Below are positions 27,060-35,233 of a stretch of DNA of 64,000 bases, piece after piece (the first letter of the stretch is position 1; each line of letters opens with the position of its first letter). Location of the stretch: NCBI GenBank assembly GCA_965140765.1, contig OZ223308.1, positions 744,001-808,000 on the forward strand, given 5' to 3'. The notes beneath the pieces are model-generated. The model had not been told where the DNA came from, made no database searches, and saw nothing but the letters and a program-made list of their open reading frames with translations. The DNA is from Sunxiuqinia sp963678245. Lineage in GTDB: Bacteria > Bacteroidota > Bacteroidia > Bacteroidales > Prolixibacteraceae. Made by a program: the position numbers and the translations under genes.

Positions 27060-27088
27060 CCCTCTAGCGGTTTTAAACCGTTGGAGGG
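27060..27088. repeat. Long palindrome upstream of selU
   Basis: CCCTCTAGCGGTTT pairs with AAACCGTTGGAGGG (two G-T pairs) around one base, a nearly perfect 29-base palindrome in the divergent gap between selU and the SAM operon. No T tract follows on either strand, so a terminator is unlikely; a dispersed repeat or operator is possible. Confidence 0.5.
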
Positions 27089-27126
27089 GTTTCAGCATGA
27101 ATTCTAATCTTAAGCACACTTATTCC

Positions 27127-27157
27127 TTGATAATTATCACTTTTGACATTACATTTG
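27127..27157 (+). promoter_or_regulatory. Promoter of the SAM-riboswitch methionine operon
   Basis: TTG at 27127-27129 and TACATTTG at 27150-27157 with 20 bases between: both halves of the Bacteroidota promoter (TTG, N19-21, TAnnTTTG) at the correct spacing. Expected transcription start is near 27163, about 36 bases before the aptamer. Confidence 0.65.
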
Positions 27158-27198
27158 CATCAATTTATTAAATGTTCCCAGTGTTCGGGAATTTGTGG

Positions 27199-27298
27199 TT
27201 ATAAAGAAGAGTGGAGAGAATGGGCTCTGTGAAACTCTGGCAACCCTCTGTTAAACAACAGGAACGGTGCCAAAACCCGACCGGTAACGGAATTATAA
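27199..27298 (+). promoter_or_regulatory. SAM-I (S-box) riboswitch aptamer
   Basis: TTATAA at 27199-27204 pairs with TTATAA at 27293-27298 as P1. In between are the conserved S-box blocks in order: GAGTGGAGAGAAT, CTGTGAAACTCTGGCAACC, a P4 hairpin CTGTT-AAAC-AACAG, and GGTGCCAAAACC. Length of about 100 bases and the position ahead of methionine-cycle genes fit SAM-responsive repression of UPF0280-metH-metF. A covariance-model search with RF00162 would settle it. Confidence 0.85.
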
Positions 27299-27378
27299 TT
27301 GAAACTAAAATTTGAAAGAGTGAAAATACAATCAAACTTCCATTTCCTGTTAAGCTTCATGCATTTTTCGAACCGATG

Positions 27379-27406
27379 TATGCGCTGATCGGCGCCATAT
27401 ATTTTT
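27379..27406 (+). terminator. Probable riboswitch expression-platform terminator
   Basis: TATGCGC pairs with GCGCCATA (one bulged C) around a six-base loop, then TATTTTTG. It lies 80 bases after the aptamer and 92 before the first gene, where a SAM-controlled terminator would be expected. An antiterminator pairing was not worked out. Confidence 0.5.
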
Positions 27407-27498
27407 GTTTCCCACAAAATAGTTTAGCGGATTGATTTCAAATCATCAGTGCTAAGCTTAAATAGATAAATAGAGACAAGACTAATATCAATAGAAAA

Positions 27499-28248
27499 AT
27501 GATTTTTGAACCCAGGACATATCGCAATAGTTTTTCGAAAGAACGCTTTCAGTCGTTTGTAATTACCTGCAATGATTCCGATTTATGGATTGGAGTTGAT
27601 CCTATTTCATATAAAGATGAGATGAGTGCAGTGGCTTTGAAAAAACTCAGAGCTATTCAGGACGCACTGAAAATTTACATTGCCAATGACAGTTTTTTGA
27701 AGAAGAGCTTAAAACCTTGTAAAGTACAGGAAAATGCGCCTGATTTTGTCAGGTCGATGGTAGAGGCTGCTGAAAAAGCAGGCGTTGGTCCAATGGCCGC
27801 AGTGTCTGGTATGTATAGTGAATTGATTGGAAAGGAGCTTATGGAAAATTTCTCAATCAACGAATTGGTTGTTGTTAACGGTGGTGACATCTACATGAGA
27901 CTTCAAAAATCGCTGGTAATGAATATTTTTGCAGGCGAGTCTCCCTTGTCGGGAATGGTCGGATTAGAAATTGATGCTGAACAAACACCCATGGGTATTT
28001 GTACTTTTGCTCAGACAGAGCAAACCCCGATGAACTTTGGAAAGGCTGATGCCGTAATTATAGCCTGTAAAGATGCCGCTTTGGCTGATGCATTTACGAC
28101 AGGATTTGGTAACCTGATTAAAAAGCCAAGTGATGTGGAAAAAGTATTAAAACGCACAGAGCGCTTTGAAGAAATTATTTCAGCTGTGCTGATCTGCGAT
28201 GATCAGATCGGCATTCGAGGTGAATTTGAAATAAAACTTTTAAGTTGA
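27499..28248 (+). CDS. UPF0280 (COG2122) family protein, likely homocysteine biosynthesis
   Basis: 249-residue protein with the UPF0280 pattern: N-terminal FEPRTYR, VRSMVEAAEKAGVGPMAAVSG near 75-95, and VNGGDIYM, a motif shared with the ApbE flavin-transferase fold. COG2122 members were implicated by genetics in methanogens in making homocysteine from aspartate semialdehyde and sulfide, together with COG1900/DUF39 and NIL-ferredoxin proteins. Here it is the first gene behind a SAM riboswitch and directly before metH (69-base gap), which supports such a role in a bacterium. Partner genes are not in the window; the exact reaction is unknown. Confidence 0.82.
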   Translation: MIFEPRTYRNSFSKERFQSFVITCNDSDLWIGVDPISYKDEMSAVALKKLRAIQDALKIYIANDSFLKKSLKPCKVQENAPDFVRSMVEAAEKAGVGPMAAVSGMYSELIGKELMENFSINELVVVNGGDIYMRLQKSLVMNIFAGESPLSGMVGLEIDAEQTPMGICTFAQTEQTPMNFGKADAVIIACKDAALADAFTTGFGNLIKKPSDVEKVLKRTERFEEIISAVLICDDQIGIRGEFEIKLLS

Positions 28249-28317
28249 AAAATGAGGCAAAAGTGAGCAGGTGGCATAAAGTCATCCGATCGCTAAAATC
28301 CGCCCAAACAAAATAAG

Positions 28318-31300
28318 ATGACAAAGAAAAACGACATACGCGAAGAATTAAAAAAGAGGGTGTTGGTGCTGGATGGTGCCATGGGAACCATGATTCAGAA
28401 GCACAAACTGAAAGAGAACGATTTTCGAACAGCTGATATGGCTGAATTGACCAATGAGATGTTTGGAAATAACGATATGCTTTCATTAACGCGCCCGGAG
28501 ATTATTCGTGACATTCATGCTGAGTTTTTGGATGCTGGTTCCGACATTTTGGAAACCAATACCTTTAACGCCAATCGCATTTCACAGGCCGATTACCACA
28601 CCGAAAATTGGGTGTACAAAATGAATAAAGCTTCGGCCGAACTTGCTAAAGCAGTAGCTAATGAATATACGAAAAAAGACCCTTCGAAACCGCGTTATGT
28701 GGCGGGTGCATTGGGGCCAACCAATAAAACTTTGTCGTTGTCACCTGATGTAAATGATCCGGGATATCGTGCCGCTTCGTTTGACAGTGTGAAAGAGGCC
28801 TACCGTGAACAGCTTGAGGGATTGCTGGATGGTGATGTTGACTTATTGTTAGTTGAAACTATTTTCGATACGCTGAATGCTAAAGCGGCCTTGTTTGCGG
28901 TTGAAGAAGAATTGGAAAAACGAGGAATTCGTCTTCCGGTAATGGTTTCAGGAACAATTACCGATGCCAGCGGAAGAACCCTTTCCGGGCAAACCGTGGA
29001 AGCTTTTCTGAACTCCATGCGCCATATCGAGCTGCTGAGTATTGGTTTAAACTGTTCGTTGGGAGCTAAAGATATGCGCCCCTATTTGGAGGAAATGTCG
29101 AAAAAGGCACCGTTTTATATCAGTGCTTATCCAAACGCCGGTTTGCCAAACCAGTTTGGAGAGTATGATGAAACACCGGAAGAGATGGCCACGCAGGTGA
29201 AAGATTTTCTGGATAACCATTTTGTCAATATTATTGGTGGTTGTTGCGGTACTACGCCTGATCATATTCGCAAGTTTGCCGGCATTGCTGCTGCAGCCCA
29301 ACCACATATCAAACAAATAAACGATGAATTAACACGTTTTAGTGGGCTGGAGCCTGTTACGATTACCGAAGAAACCAATTTTGTGAATATTGGAGAACGT
29401 TGTAATGTATCGGGTTCGCGTAAATTTGCGCGCTTAATTCGTGAAGAAAAATATGAAGAGGCACTGGCTGTTGCTCGCGCCCAGGTAGAAGATGGCGCCC
29501 AGGTTATTGATGTGAATCTGGATGATGCCATGTTGGATGCCAAAAAGGAAATGGTCACCTTCCTGAACCTGTTGATGGCTGAACCCGACATTGCCAAACT
29601 ACCGGTGATGGTGGATTCGTCGAAATGGGAAGTAATTGAAGCCGGATTGAAATGTTTGCAGGGCAAGGCAATTGTGAACTCCATCAGCATGAAAGAAGGA
29701 GAGGAGCAGTTTCTGGAACAAGCCCGAAAAGTTAAACGCTACGGTGCGGCAGTTGTTATTATGGCTTTTGATGAAAAGGGACAGGCCGACAACTTCGAGC
29801 GGCGAATCGATATTTGCGAGCGTGCCTACAAATTGCTGACTGAAAAGATCAATTTCCCTGCTGAAGATATCATTTTCGACCCTAATATTTTGACTATTGG
29901 GACGGGAATGGAAGAACATAACAATTATGCGGTAGACTTTATCAATACCATTGAATGGATTAAAAATAACTTGCCACACGCTAAAACCAGCGGGGGAGTG
30001 AGCAACGTGTCGTTTTCATTCCGCGGAAACAATCTGGTACGCGAAGCCATTCACTCGGTGTTCCTGTTTCATGCTATTAAAGCCGGACTAGATATGGGAA
30101 TTGTGAATCCGGGTATGCTACAGATTTACGATGAAATTCCGAAGGATTTACTCGAATATGTCGAAGACCTGGTGATGAACCGTCGTCCGGATGCCACTGA
30201 GCGATTATTGGAATTTGCCCAGGATTTAAAGGCGGATCCCAATAAAGTAGTCCGGAAAGATGAATGGCGCGAACTACCGCTTGAAAAGCGTTTGGAGCAC
30301 TCATTGGTAAAAGGATTGCCTGAATTTATAGAGCAGGACTTGGCCGAAGCATTACCTAAATATCAGCCAACATTAAATATTATTGAAGGTCCGCTGATGG
30401 ACGGTATGAACGTGGTTGGCGACTTGTTTGGATCGGGAAAAATGTTCCTGCCGCAGGTGATCAAATCGGCTCGTGTTATGAAAAAGGCAGTAGCTTTTTT
30501 GTTGCCGTATATTGAGGCTGATAAAGCGAAATACAAGAATCAGCAAAGCAGCCAGAAAAAGGTGCTGATGGCTACTGTGAAAGGAGATGTGCACGATATT
30601 GGTAAAAATATCGTGGGCGTGGTACTGGGTTGTAACAATTACGAAGTCATTGATTTGGGCGTGATGGTTCCAACCGATAAAATACTGGAAACTGCTAAAA
30701 AAGAGAATGTTGATATTATTGGATTGAGTGGATTGATTACACCATCACTTGAAATCATGGCGAGTGTTGCTACCGAAATGGAGCGTCAGAATTTTCATCT
30801 TCCACTATTGGTTGGTGGTGCTACGACTTCCAAAATTCATACTGCTGTGAAAATCGAACCTAACTATTCTCATCCGGTTATCCATGTGAAAGATGCCAGC
30901 CGCACAGTGAATGTGGTGGCAAACTTACTGGCGAAGAACGAAGAATATATTCAATCGGTAAAAGATGAATACGCCAAAATACGGGAGTTTCATGGTCAAA
31001 AGAAGAAAAAGGAATACCTGACTTTAGATGAAGCCCTAGCCAATAAATTTCAGATTGACTGGAGTAGAGATGAGATATACAAACCCAAACAGATCGGTAT
31101 TTTCGAGTTGATCGATTTCCCGATTGAAGAATTGCGCAAGTACATCGATTGGAATTTCTTCTTCTTTGTGTGGGAGTTACGTGGTAAGTTTCCCGATATT
31201 CTGGAAGATGAACGCCAGGGAGAGCAGGCTCGAAAAGTCTATGAAGATGCTCAGAGAATGTTGGATGAGATCATCGAAAAGAAAATGATTCAGGCCAACG

Positions 31301-31995
31301 GAATTTATGGCATTTGGCCGGCACATTCCGACGGCGACGACATTGTTCTGTTTGATGATGAAGCGCGCGAAAAAGAACTTGGCAGATTTTATCACCTGCG
31401 TCAGCAAGAAAAGAAGCGCGAAGGTTCGCCGAATTTCTGTTTGGCTGATTTTGTGGCACCAAAAGAGATTGATAAAACCGATTATTGCGGCGCCTTTGCC
31501 GTAACTGCCGGCATTGGAATTGAAAAGTGGATGGCTGAGTTTAAAGCGGATCACGACGATTATAATGCAATCATGCTCGAAGCGCTGGCCGATCGATTGG
31601 CCGAGGCTTTTGCAGAGTTATTACATGAAAAAGTGCGCCGTGAATACTGGGGATATGCATCCGATGAAGACTTAAGCTGGGACGACATTCTGAAAGTGAA
31701 ATACCAGGGAATTCGTCCCGCAATGGGCTATCCGGCGTGTCCGGAGCACCACGAAAAAGAGAACCTTTTTGAGGTGCTCGGAGCTCAGAAAATTGGCATT
31801 ACTCTTTCGGAGCATTATGCTATGTATCCTACTGCTGCTGTGTGCGGACAGTTCTTTGCTCATCCCGAATCACGTTATTTCAGTTTGGAGAAAATTGGAA
31901 AAGATCAGGTGGAAGATTACGCTACGCGCAAGGGTGTTTCGGTTGATTTGGTAGAGCAGTTTTTGCCGGTTAACTTGAATTATAAAGGTGTATAA
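28318..31995 (+). CDS. metH: Cobalamin-dependent methionine synthase
   Basis: Transfers the methyl group of 5-methyltetrahydrofolate to homocysteine via cobalamin. 1225 residues, full four-module length. Homocysteine module (about 1-325) with zinc Cys in GLNCS and GGCCGTTPDH; pterin module (about 345-620, NIGERCNVSGSRKF); cobalamin module with cap helix then DVHDIGKN holding axial ligand His759; C-terminal AdoMet reactivation domain (about 900-1220, RPAMGYPACPEH). Second gene of the SAM-riboswitch operon; metF follows. Confidence 0.98.
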   Translation: MTKKNDIREELKKRVLVLDGAMGTMIQKHKLKENDFRTADMAELTNEMFGNNDMLSLTRPEIIRDIHAEFLDAGSDILETNTFNANRISQADYHTENWVYKMNKASAELAKAVANEYTKKDPSKPRYVAGALGPTNKTLSLSPDVNDPGYRAASFDSVKEAYREQLEGLLDGDVDLLLVETIFDTLNAKAALFAVEEELEKRGIRLPVMVSGTITDASGRTLSGQTVEAFLNSMRHIELLSIGLNCSLGAKDMRPYLEEMSKKAPFYISAYPNAGLPNQFGEYDETPEEMATQVKDFLDNHFVNIIGGCCGTTPDHIRKFAGIAAAAQPHIKQINDELTRFSGLEPVTITEETNFVNIGERCNVSGSRKFARLIREEKYEEALAVARAQVEDGAQVIDVNLDDAMLDAKKEMVTFLNLLMAEPDIAKLPVMVDSSKWEVIEAGLKCLQGKAIVNSISMKEGEEQFLEQARKVKRYGAAVVIMAFDEKGQADNFERRIDICERAYKLLTEKINFPAEDIIFDPNILTIGTGMEEHNNYAVDFINTIEWIKNNLPHAKTSGGVSNVSFSFRGNNLVREAIHSVFLFHAIKAGLDMGIVNPGMLQIYDEIPKDLLEYVEDLVMNRRPDATERLLEFAQDLKADPNKVVRKDEWRELPLEKRLEHSLVKGLPEFIEQDLAEALPKYQPTLNIIEGPLMDGMNVVGDLFGSGKMFLPQVIKSARVMKKAVAFLLPYIEADKAKYKNQQSSQKKVLMATVKGDVHDIGKNIVGVVLGCNNYEVIDLGVMVPTDKILETAKKENVDIIGLSGLITPSLEIMASVATEMERQNFHLPLLVGGATTSKIHTAVKIEPNYSHPVIHVKDASRTVNVVANLLAKNEEYIQSVKDEYAKIREFHGQKKKKEYLTLDEALANKFQIDWSRDEIYKPKQIGIFELIDFPIEELRKYIDWNFFFFVWELRGKFPDILEDERQGEQARKVYEDAQRMLDEIIEKKMIQANGIYGIWPAHSDGDDIVLFDDEAREKELGRFYHLRQQEKKREGSPNFCLADFVAPKEIDKTDYCGAFAVTAGIGIEKWMAEFKADHDDYNAIMLEALADRLAEAFAELLHEKVRREYWGYASDEDLSWDDILKVKYQGIRPAMGYPACPEHHEKENLFEVLGAQKIGITLSEHYAMYPTAAVCGQFFAHPESRYFSLEKIGKDQVEDYATRKGVSVDLVEQFLPVNLNYKGV

Positions 31996-32002
31996 AAATT
32001 AA

Positions 32003-32170
32003 ATGATAATGAATAATTCTGCAAAGAAGGCATTTATTACATTTGTTATAGGAATGGTGTTTATGTTTGTGCTCGATATGGTTTTTCACTTCAACAATTC
32101 GGTTGAAGAACAACTGGAAAGAGAAACCAATAAGGCTGGAAAGAAAATAGAAAATCTGTTTAAAAAGTAG
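32003..32170 (+). CDS. Small single-pass membrane protein between metH and metF
   Basis: 55 residues. After a short N-terminus (MIMNNSAKKA) comes one hydrophobic helix (FITFVIGMVFMFVLDMVFHF, about 11-30) and a charged amphipathic tail rich in Glu and Lys. It starts seven bases after the metH stop and ends five before metF, so it is fitted tightly into the operon, which supports it being a real gene. ATG at 32009 is an alternative start. No family recognised; membrane anchoring of the methyl-cycle enzymes would be speculation. Confidence 0.6.
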   Translation: MIMNNSAKKAFITFVIGMVFMFVLDMVFHFNNSVEEQLERETNKAGKKIENLFKK

Positions 32171-32175
32171 GCAAA

Positions 32176-33129
32176 ATGAAAGTTAGCGACATCATCAACA
32201 ACAGCGATAAAACGGTTTTTTCGTTTGAGCTGCTCCCTCCCCTTAAGGGAAATGATGCAAGTAATATTTACAGGACGATTGAAAATCTGGTTGATTATGA
32301 TCCGAAGTATATTAATATCACAACCCACCGCGATGAGATGGTTTTTAAAGAATTGCCGGATGGAACGATTGAAAAACGCACGGTTCGAAAACGTCCCGGA
32401 ACAGTGGCTATTGCAGCAGCTATTCAACACAAATACGGGATTCCGGTAGTACCACATATTTTGTGCGGCGGTTTTTCGAAAAGCGAAACCGAACACGTGC
32501 TGATTGACCTGAACTTTATGGGAATCAAAAATGTGCTGGCTTTGCGTGGCGACGGCTTAAAAACAGACCATATTTTTCGTCCAAATCCGGATGGTAATGG
32601 AAATGCCAACGAGCTGGTGGAGCAGATTGTAAACCTCAGGGAAGGTAAATATTTAGAGCCGGATTTAAAGAATAATTCACCACTCGATTTTTGCATTGGA
32701 GTTGCTGGCTACCCCGAAAAGCATTTTGAATCACCCAACTTTGATACAGACATGGATCGCCTGAAACAAAAAGTTGGGGCTGGTGCTGATTACATTGTTA
32801 CTCAAATGTTTTTCGATAATCAGGTGTATTACAACTTTGTAGAAAAATGCCGGGCAAATGGAATTACAGTGCCGATTATTCCGGGAGTTAAGCCCATCAA
32901 CATGAAAAGCCAGTTGACGGTATTGCCAAAAATATTTGCAATCGATCTTCCTCAAGAGTTGTCAACCGAGCTGGCAAAGTGTAAGAATAACGACGATGCC
33001 AAAATTGTAGGGACTGAATGGGCCATTCACCAATCCAAAGATTTGGTCGCGCACAATGTTCCAAGTTTGCATATGTACACTTACGGTGTTTCCGATAATG
33101 CACGAAAAATAGTTGAGGCGGTTTTCTAG
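32176..33129 (+). CDS. metF: Methylenetetrahydrofolate reductase
   Basis: FAD-dependent TIM barrel reducing 5,10-methylene-THF to the 5-methyl-THF used by MetH. 317 residues. Family blocks: SFELLPP near the N-terminus, ITTHRDE, LALRGD, GVAGYPEKH, DYIVTQMFFDN and PIIPGVKPI. It completes the operon riboswitch-COG2122-metH-small protein-metF, so methyl donor and acceptor enzymes are co-regulated by SAM. Confidence 0.96.
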   Translation: MKVSDIINNSDKTVFSFELLPPLKGNDASNIYRTIENLVDYDPKYINITTHRDEMVFKELPDGTIEKRTVRKRPGTVAIAAAIQHKYGIPVVPHILCGGFSKSETEHVLIDLNFMGIKNVLALRGDGLKTDHIFRPNPDGNGNANELVEQIVNLREGKYLEPDLKNNSPLDFCIGVAGYPEKHFESPNFDTDMDRLKQKVGAGADYIVTQMFFDNQVYYNFVEKCRANGITVPIIPGVKPINMKSQLTVLPKIFAIDLPQELSTELAKCKNNDDAKIVGTEWAIHQSKDLVAHNVPSLHMYTYGVSDNARKIVEAVF

Positions 33130-33153
33130 TAGAGCGCAATCGTTTCAATCCAG

Positions 33154-33199
33154 AATAATGAACTACCTCGTGGGATCTGTTCCCGGGGAGTTCATTATT
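33154..33199. repeat. Large palindrome downstream of metF
   Basis: AATAATGAACT at 33154-33164 pairs perfectly with AGTTCATTATT at 33189-33199; the interior (CCTCGTGGGA against TCCCGGGG) extends the stem with mismatches. No T tract follows on the plus strand, so it is not a standard metF terminator. It directly adjoins the degraded RAYT reading frame, the setting expected for a REP-like element. Confidence 0.55.
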
Positions 33200-33374
33200 A
33201 ACCAAGGCTTTTCACCCGCATAATCCCTTGCCGAGCGGTAAAGGTAGGCTTCCGGATTCCCCACCAGTTCCGACTCTGTTTGTAAATCGCTCGGGAAAAC
33301 AAATCAACCCATTCGACAGCTGTTAGCGTCAGGTAGTAGACTTATCCGGGTGATATTTTATTCTGGATTCCCAT
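33200..33374 (-). pseudogene. Degraded REP-associated tyrosine transposase (RAYT/IS200-like)
   Basis: Minus-strand reading from ATG 33374 gives MGIQNKISPG, an in-frame TAA, then VYYLTLTAVEWVDLFSRAIYK, which resembles the start of Bacteroidota RAYT proteins. In another frame, some 20 codons on, it reads LVGNPEAYLYRSARDYAGEK, the usual C-terminal motif. The catalytic centre (HUH histidines and Tyr) is missing through internal deletion of roughly 400 bases compared with a complete gene. Remnant only; no activity possible. Confidence 0.65.
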
Positions 33375-33468
33375 AGGCGTAACGATATTAAACAATTGGC
33401 TCTTATGGATTGCTTACTCTTCAAACACAGTGGTAATTAACGGCACGACGCCGGAGACGGTCAGGAAC

Positions 33469-33496
33469 AGATTGCTTCGTTACGCTCGTAATGATG
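33469..33496. repeat. Possible dispersed repeat fragment
   Basis: Begins AGATTGCTTCG and contains TTACG-CT-CGTAA, similar to intergenic repeats of the type ATTGCTTCG...CGCAATGA found in many genomes. It lies 95 bases upstream of the RAYT remnant start, so could be part of its repeat family. Only one copy was noticed in this window. Confidence 0.3.
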
Positions 33497-33948
33497 GGGG
33501 AAAAGCAGTCTCCACATGAGGGAATCCCTTTTATACCAGGATTTGTAACCCACTCTTCCGGATTTATACTAAGCTTTATATTAGCTTAAGTTTATTAACA
33601 TTAAAGGATTAAATACACTATTGCTGCCTGATATTCTTTTCTTTTTGGTCCTTTTTCTTTTCTGTCTAGTGTTATTAACTTGCTCATAATAAAAAAAGGA
33701 ATGGGGTGAACTTTTATATCACATAGAGTAATTACCTGTCAACACTATTAGTCCCCATTCCTTTCAAGTTGCCAATAACCATTTAGAATATTAGGCATAT
33801 CAGGCCTTTGAAAGTTGTTTTTTGAGTTTTCTTTCTAAATAAAAAAATAGTGATTCAGATCCTGTTGGTAGAACTGAACGTGGATCACTATCTGACAGAT
33901 TCGATGCTCTTAACAGATAGTTATAATTTTTCGCGTTTATTTTGCTTG
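33497..33948. other. Gene-free stretch with crossing inverted repeats
   Basis: 452 bases without a credible reading frame. AAAGGAATGGGG at 33695-33706 is complementary to CCCCATTCCTTT at 33753-33764, and TAGTGTT at 33667-33673 to AACACTA at 33741-33747. The two pairings interleave, so on RNA they would make a pseudoknot; on DNA they could be scrambled mobile-element ends. No promoter was recognised. Confidence 0.4.
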
Positions 33949-34495
33949 CTAGAACATAATATAGCTAAATTGAAAACCAAGAGTAGGAGACAAATCGCCA
34001 GCATTTTCTTGAAAATCTTGCAGGTAGCCCAGGCCAATGTGCATGTTAAATAGAAAATTCCCACCTAAATCTCGTTGAATCCCCCAGTGAACTTCGGTTA
34101 ATAAAGCCCGATTTAATTGGTAGGTTTTTATGTTTCCAAAGCTATATTTTACTTGAGCGGCAATGTAGTTCCCTGAATTATGTTTTGTGTTCTTATTCTT
34201 TTTTACTCGTTTTTCGATGTTGTAGATGTATTTTAGTCTCGATCTCATATATGGCGTGGGGCGTGCAACGTCAAGCAAATATTCAGCTCCAGCTCCATAG
34301 TCTGTCATTCCCATTCCTGCTCCCAAGGAATTATCAATGCTAAATTTTTCAGAAAGGGGAAACTCATAACTAAGCTCAAGTCCGTGGAGTCCGATACCAA
34401 TCTTAGCCATTTCTTGCAAGTTGTTTTTTTTCAAAATTTTGTGCCGAAACAAGATTGGTAAAAAGAACTAACCCGATAACAACTAGTTTTCTCAT
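33949..34495 (-). pseudogene. Frameshifted outer-membrane beta-barrel-like protein
   Basis: From ATG 34495 the frame reads a clean signal peptide, MRKLVVIGLVLFTNLVSAQN, then FEKKQLARNG and a stop. The remaining about 155 residues continue in a second frame (KNNLQEMAKIGIGLHGLELS... to SYIMF at 33949). The frames join at a run of eight A (34424-34431 on plus, as T); seven would restore one protein of about 180 residues. Alternating beta pattern, terminal aromatic and glycine-rich strands suggest a small outer-membrane barrel. The lesion may be real decay, phase-variable slippage or a read error. Family not identified. Confidence 0.6.
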
Positions 34496-34521
34496 AAATG
34501 TAGTTTGTAAATATATTTATT

Positions 34522-34680
34522 ATGCCAGTAATGAGTGCGAAGATATTGTTTTTTATATTTATGTTTATCATCTGGGTGGTTTTTTTTTCAGTCCATTTTT
34601 GTTTTTTTAATGATATAAAAAAATCGGGTTTTAAAATTGATAAGGAAGACAAATGTGAAATGAACAGGCTTTCTTATTAA
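34522..34680 (+). CDS. Possible small membrane protein
   Basis: 52 codons: a strongly hydrophobic segment (ILFFIFMFIIWVVFFSVHFC) and a charged tail. It fills the 313-base gap between the frameshifted barrel gene and the next gene. The stretch is very T-rich, which makes chance hydrophobic frames likely, and no promoter was seen; low confidence. Confidence 0.25.
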   Translation: MPVMSAKILFFIFMFIIWVVFFSVHFCFFNDIKKSGFKIDKEDKCEMNRLSY

Positions 34681-34808
34681 TTGAGTGTATATTCCTCGAC
34701 AATTCGATCTGTTTTGCGTCAGCTTCATTCTAACAAGAGGCAAAAATCGGGTGACTTGGTTTTCTTCTCTGAAAATTTCTACCTTTCATCTCTCAAAATC
34801 TCACGAAA

Positions 34809-35180
34809 ATGAACCTACCCAATATCACCCATACCAATGTTGATGTGTTCCTGAATCGGGAAGATATTATTCTGGATACGATTGCTCAGATTATGAAGGA
34901 TTTTGGCTTGTTTGGAGTGGAAATCCATTTTTCGGGTCATATTGATGATGCTTACCATGAACTGCATCAGCAATTAGTGGAGCAAATTGATACCTTGCTA
35001 ATCAATAAATCGGACTTGTTGCTGTCCATTTTGTATCAGGTTGATATTATCGACCGCGATATTTCCCGCACACAAGCTGATTTTCCGCGCTACAATCAAG
35101 TAGAAGTCATTGCACACCAAATTATCTTCCGCGACTTGAAAAAGGTCTTATTTCGTCGCTATTTTAGTGCTAAAGGATAA
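34809..35180 (+). CDS. Conserved small protein of unknown function
   Basis: 123 residues, mostly alpha-helical, no signal peptide or membrane segment. The pattern (N-terminal DIILDTIAQIMKDF, central VEQIDTLLINKSDLLLSILYQVDIIDRDIS, C-terminal VIAHQIIFRDLKKVLFRRYFS) resembles short cytosolic proteins seen in Bacteroidota and Cyanobacteria that have no assigned role. A TACCTTTC sequence near 34780 is one base off the -7 consensus. Stands alone, 130 bases before the GH28 gene. Confidence 0.7.
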   Translation: MNLPNITHTNVDVFLNREDIILDTIAQIMKDFGLFGVEIHFSGHIDDAYHELHQQLVEQIDTLLINKSDLLLSILYQVDIIDRDISRTQADFPRYNQVEVIAHQIIFRDLKKVLFRRYFSAKG

Positions 35181-35233
35181 CTCCCCGAGAATGAAACTGC
35201 TTTAATTCTTTTTGAGTGAAAAGGCGGTTCTTG

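Noticed and set aside
27199..27417. Minus-strand reading frame of 72 codons across the riboswitch
   Set aside because: Composition is explained by the S-box aptamer and its downstream hairpin; no family similarity.
29047..29979. Long minus-strand frames inside metH
   Set aside because: Shadows of the metH coding frame; no start context or homology.
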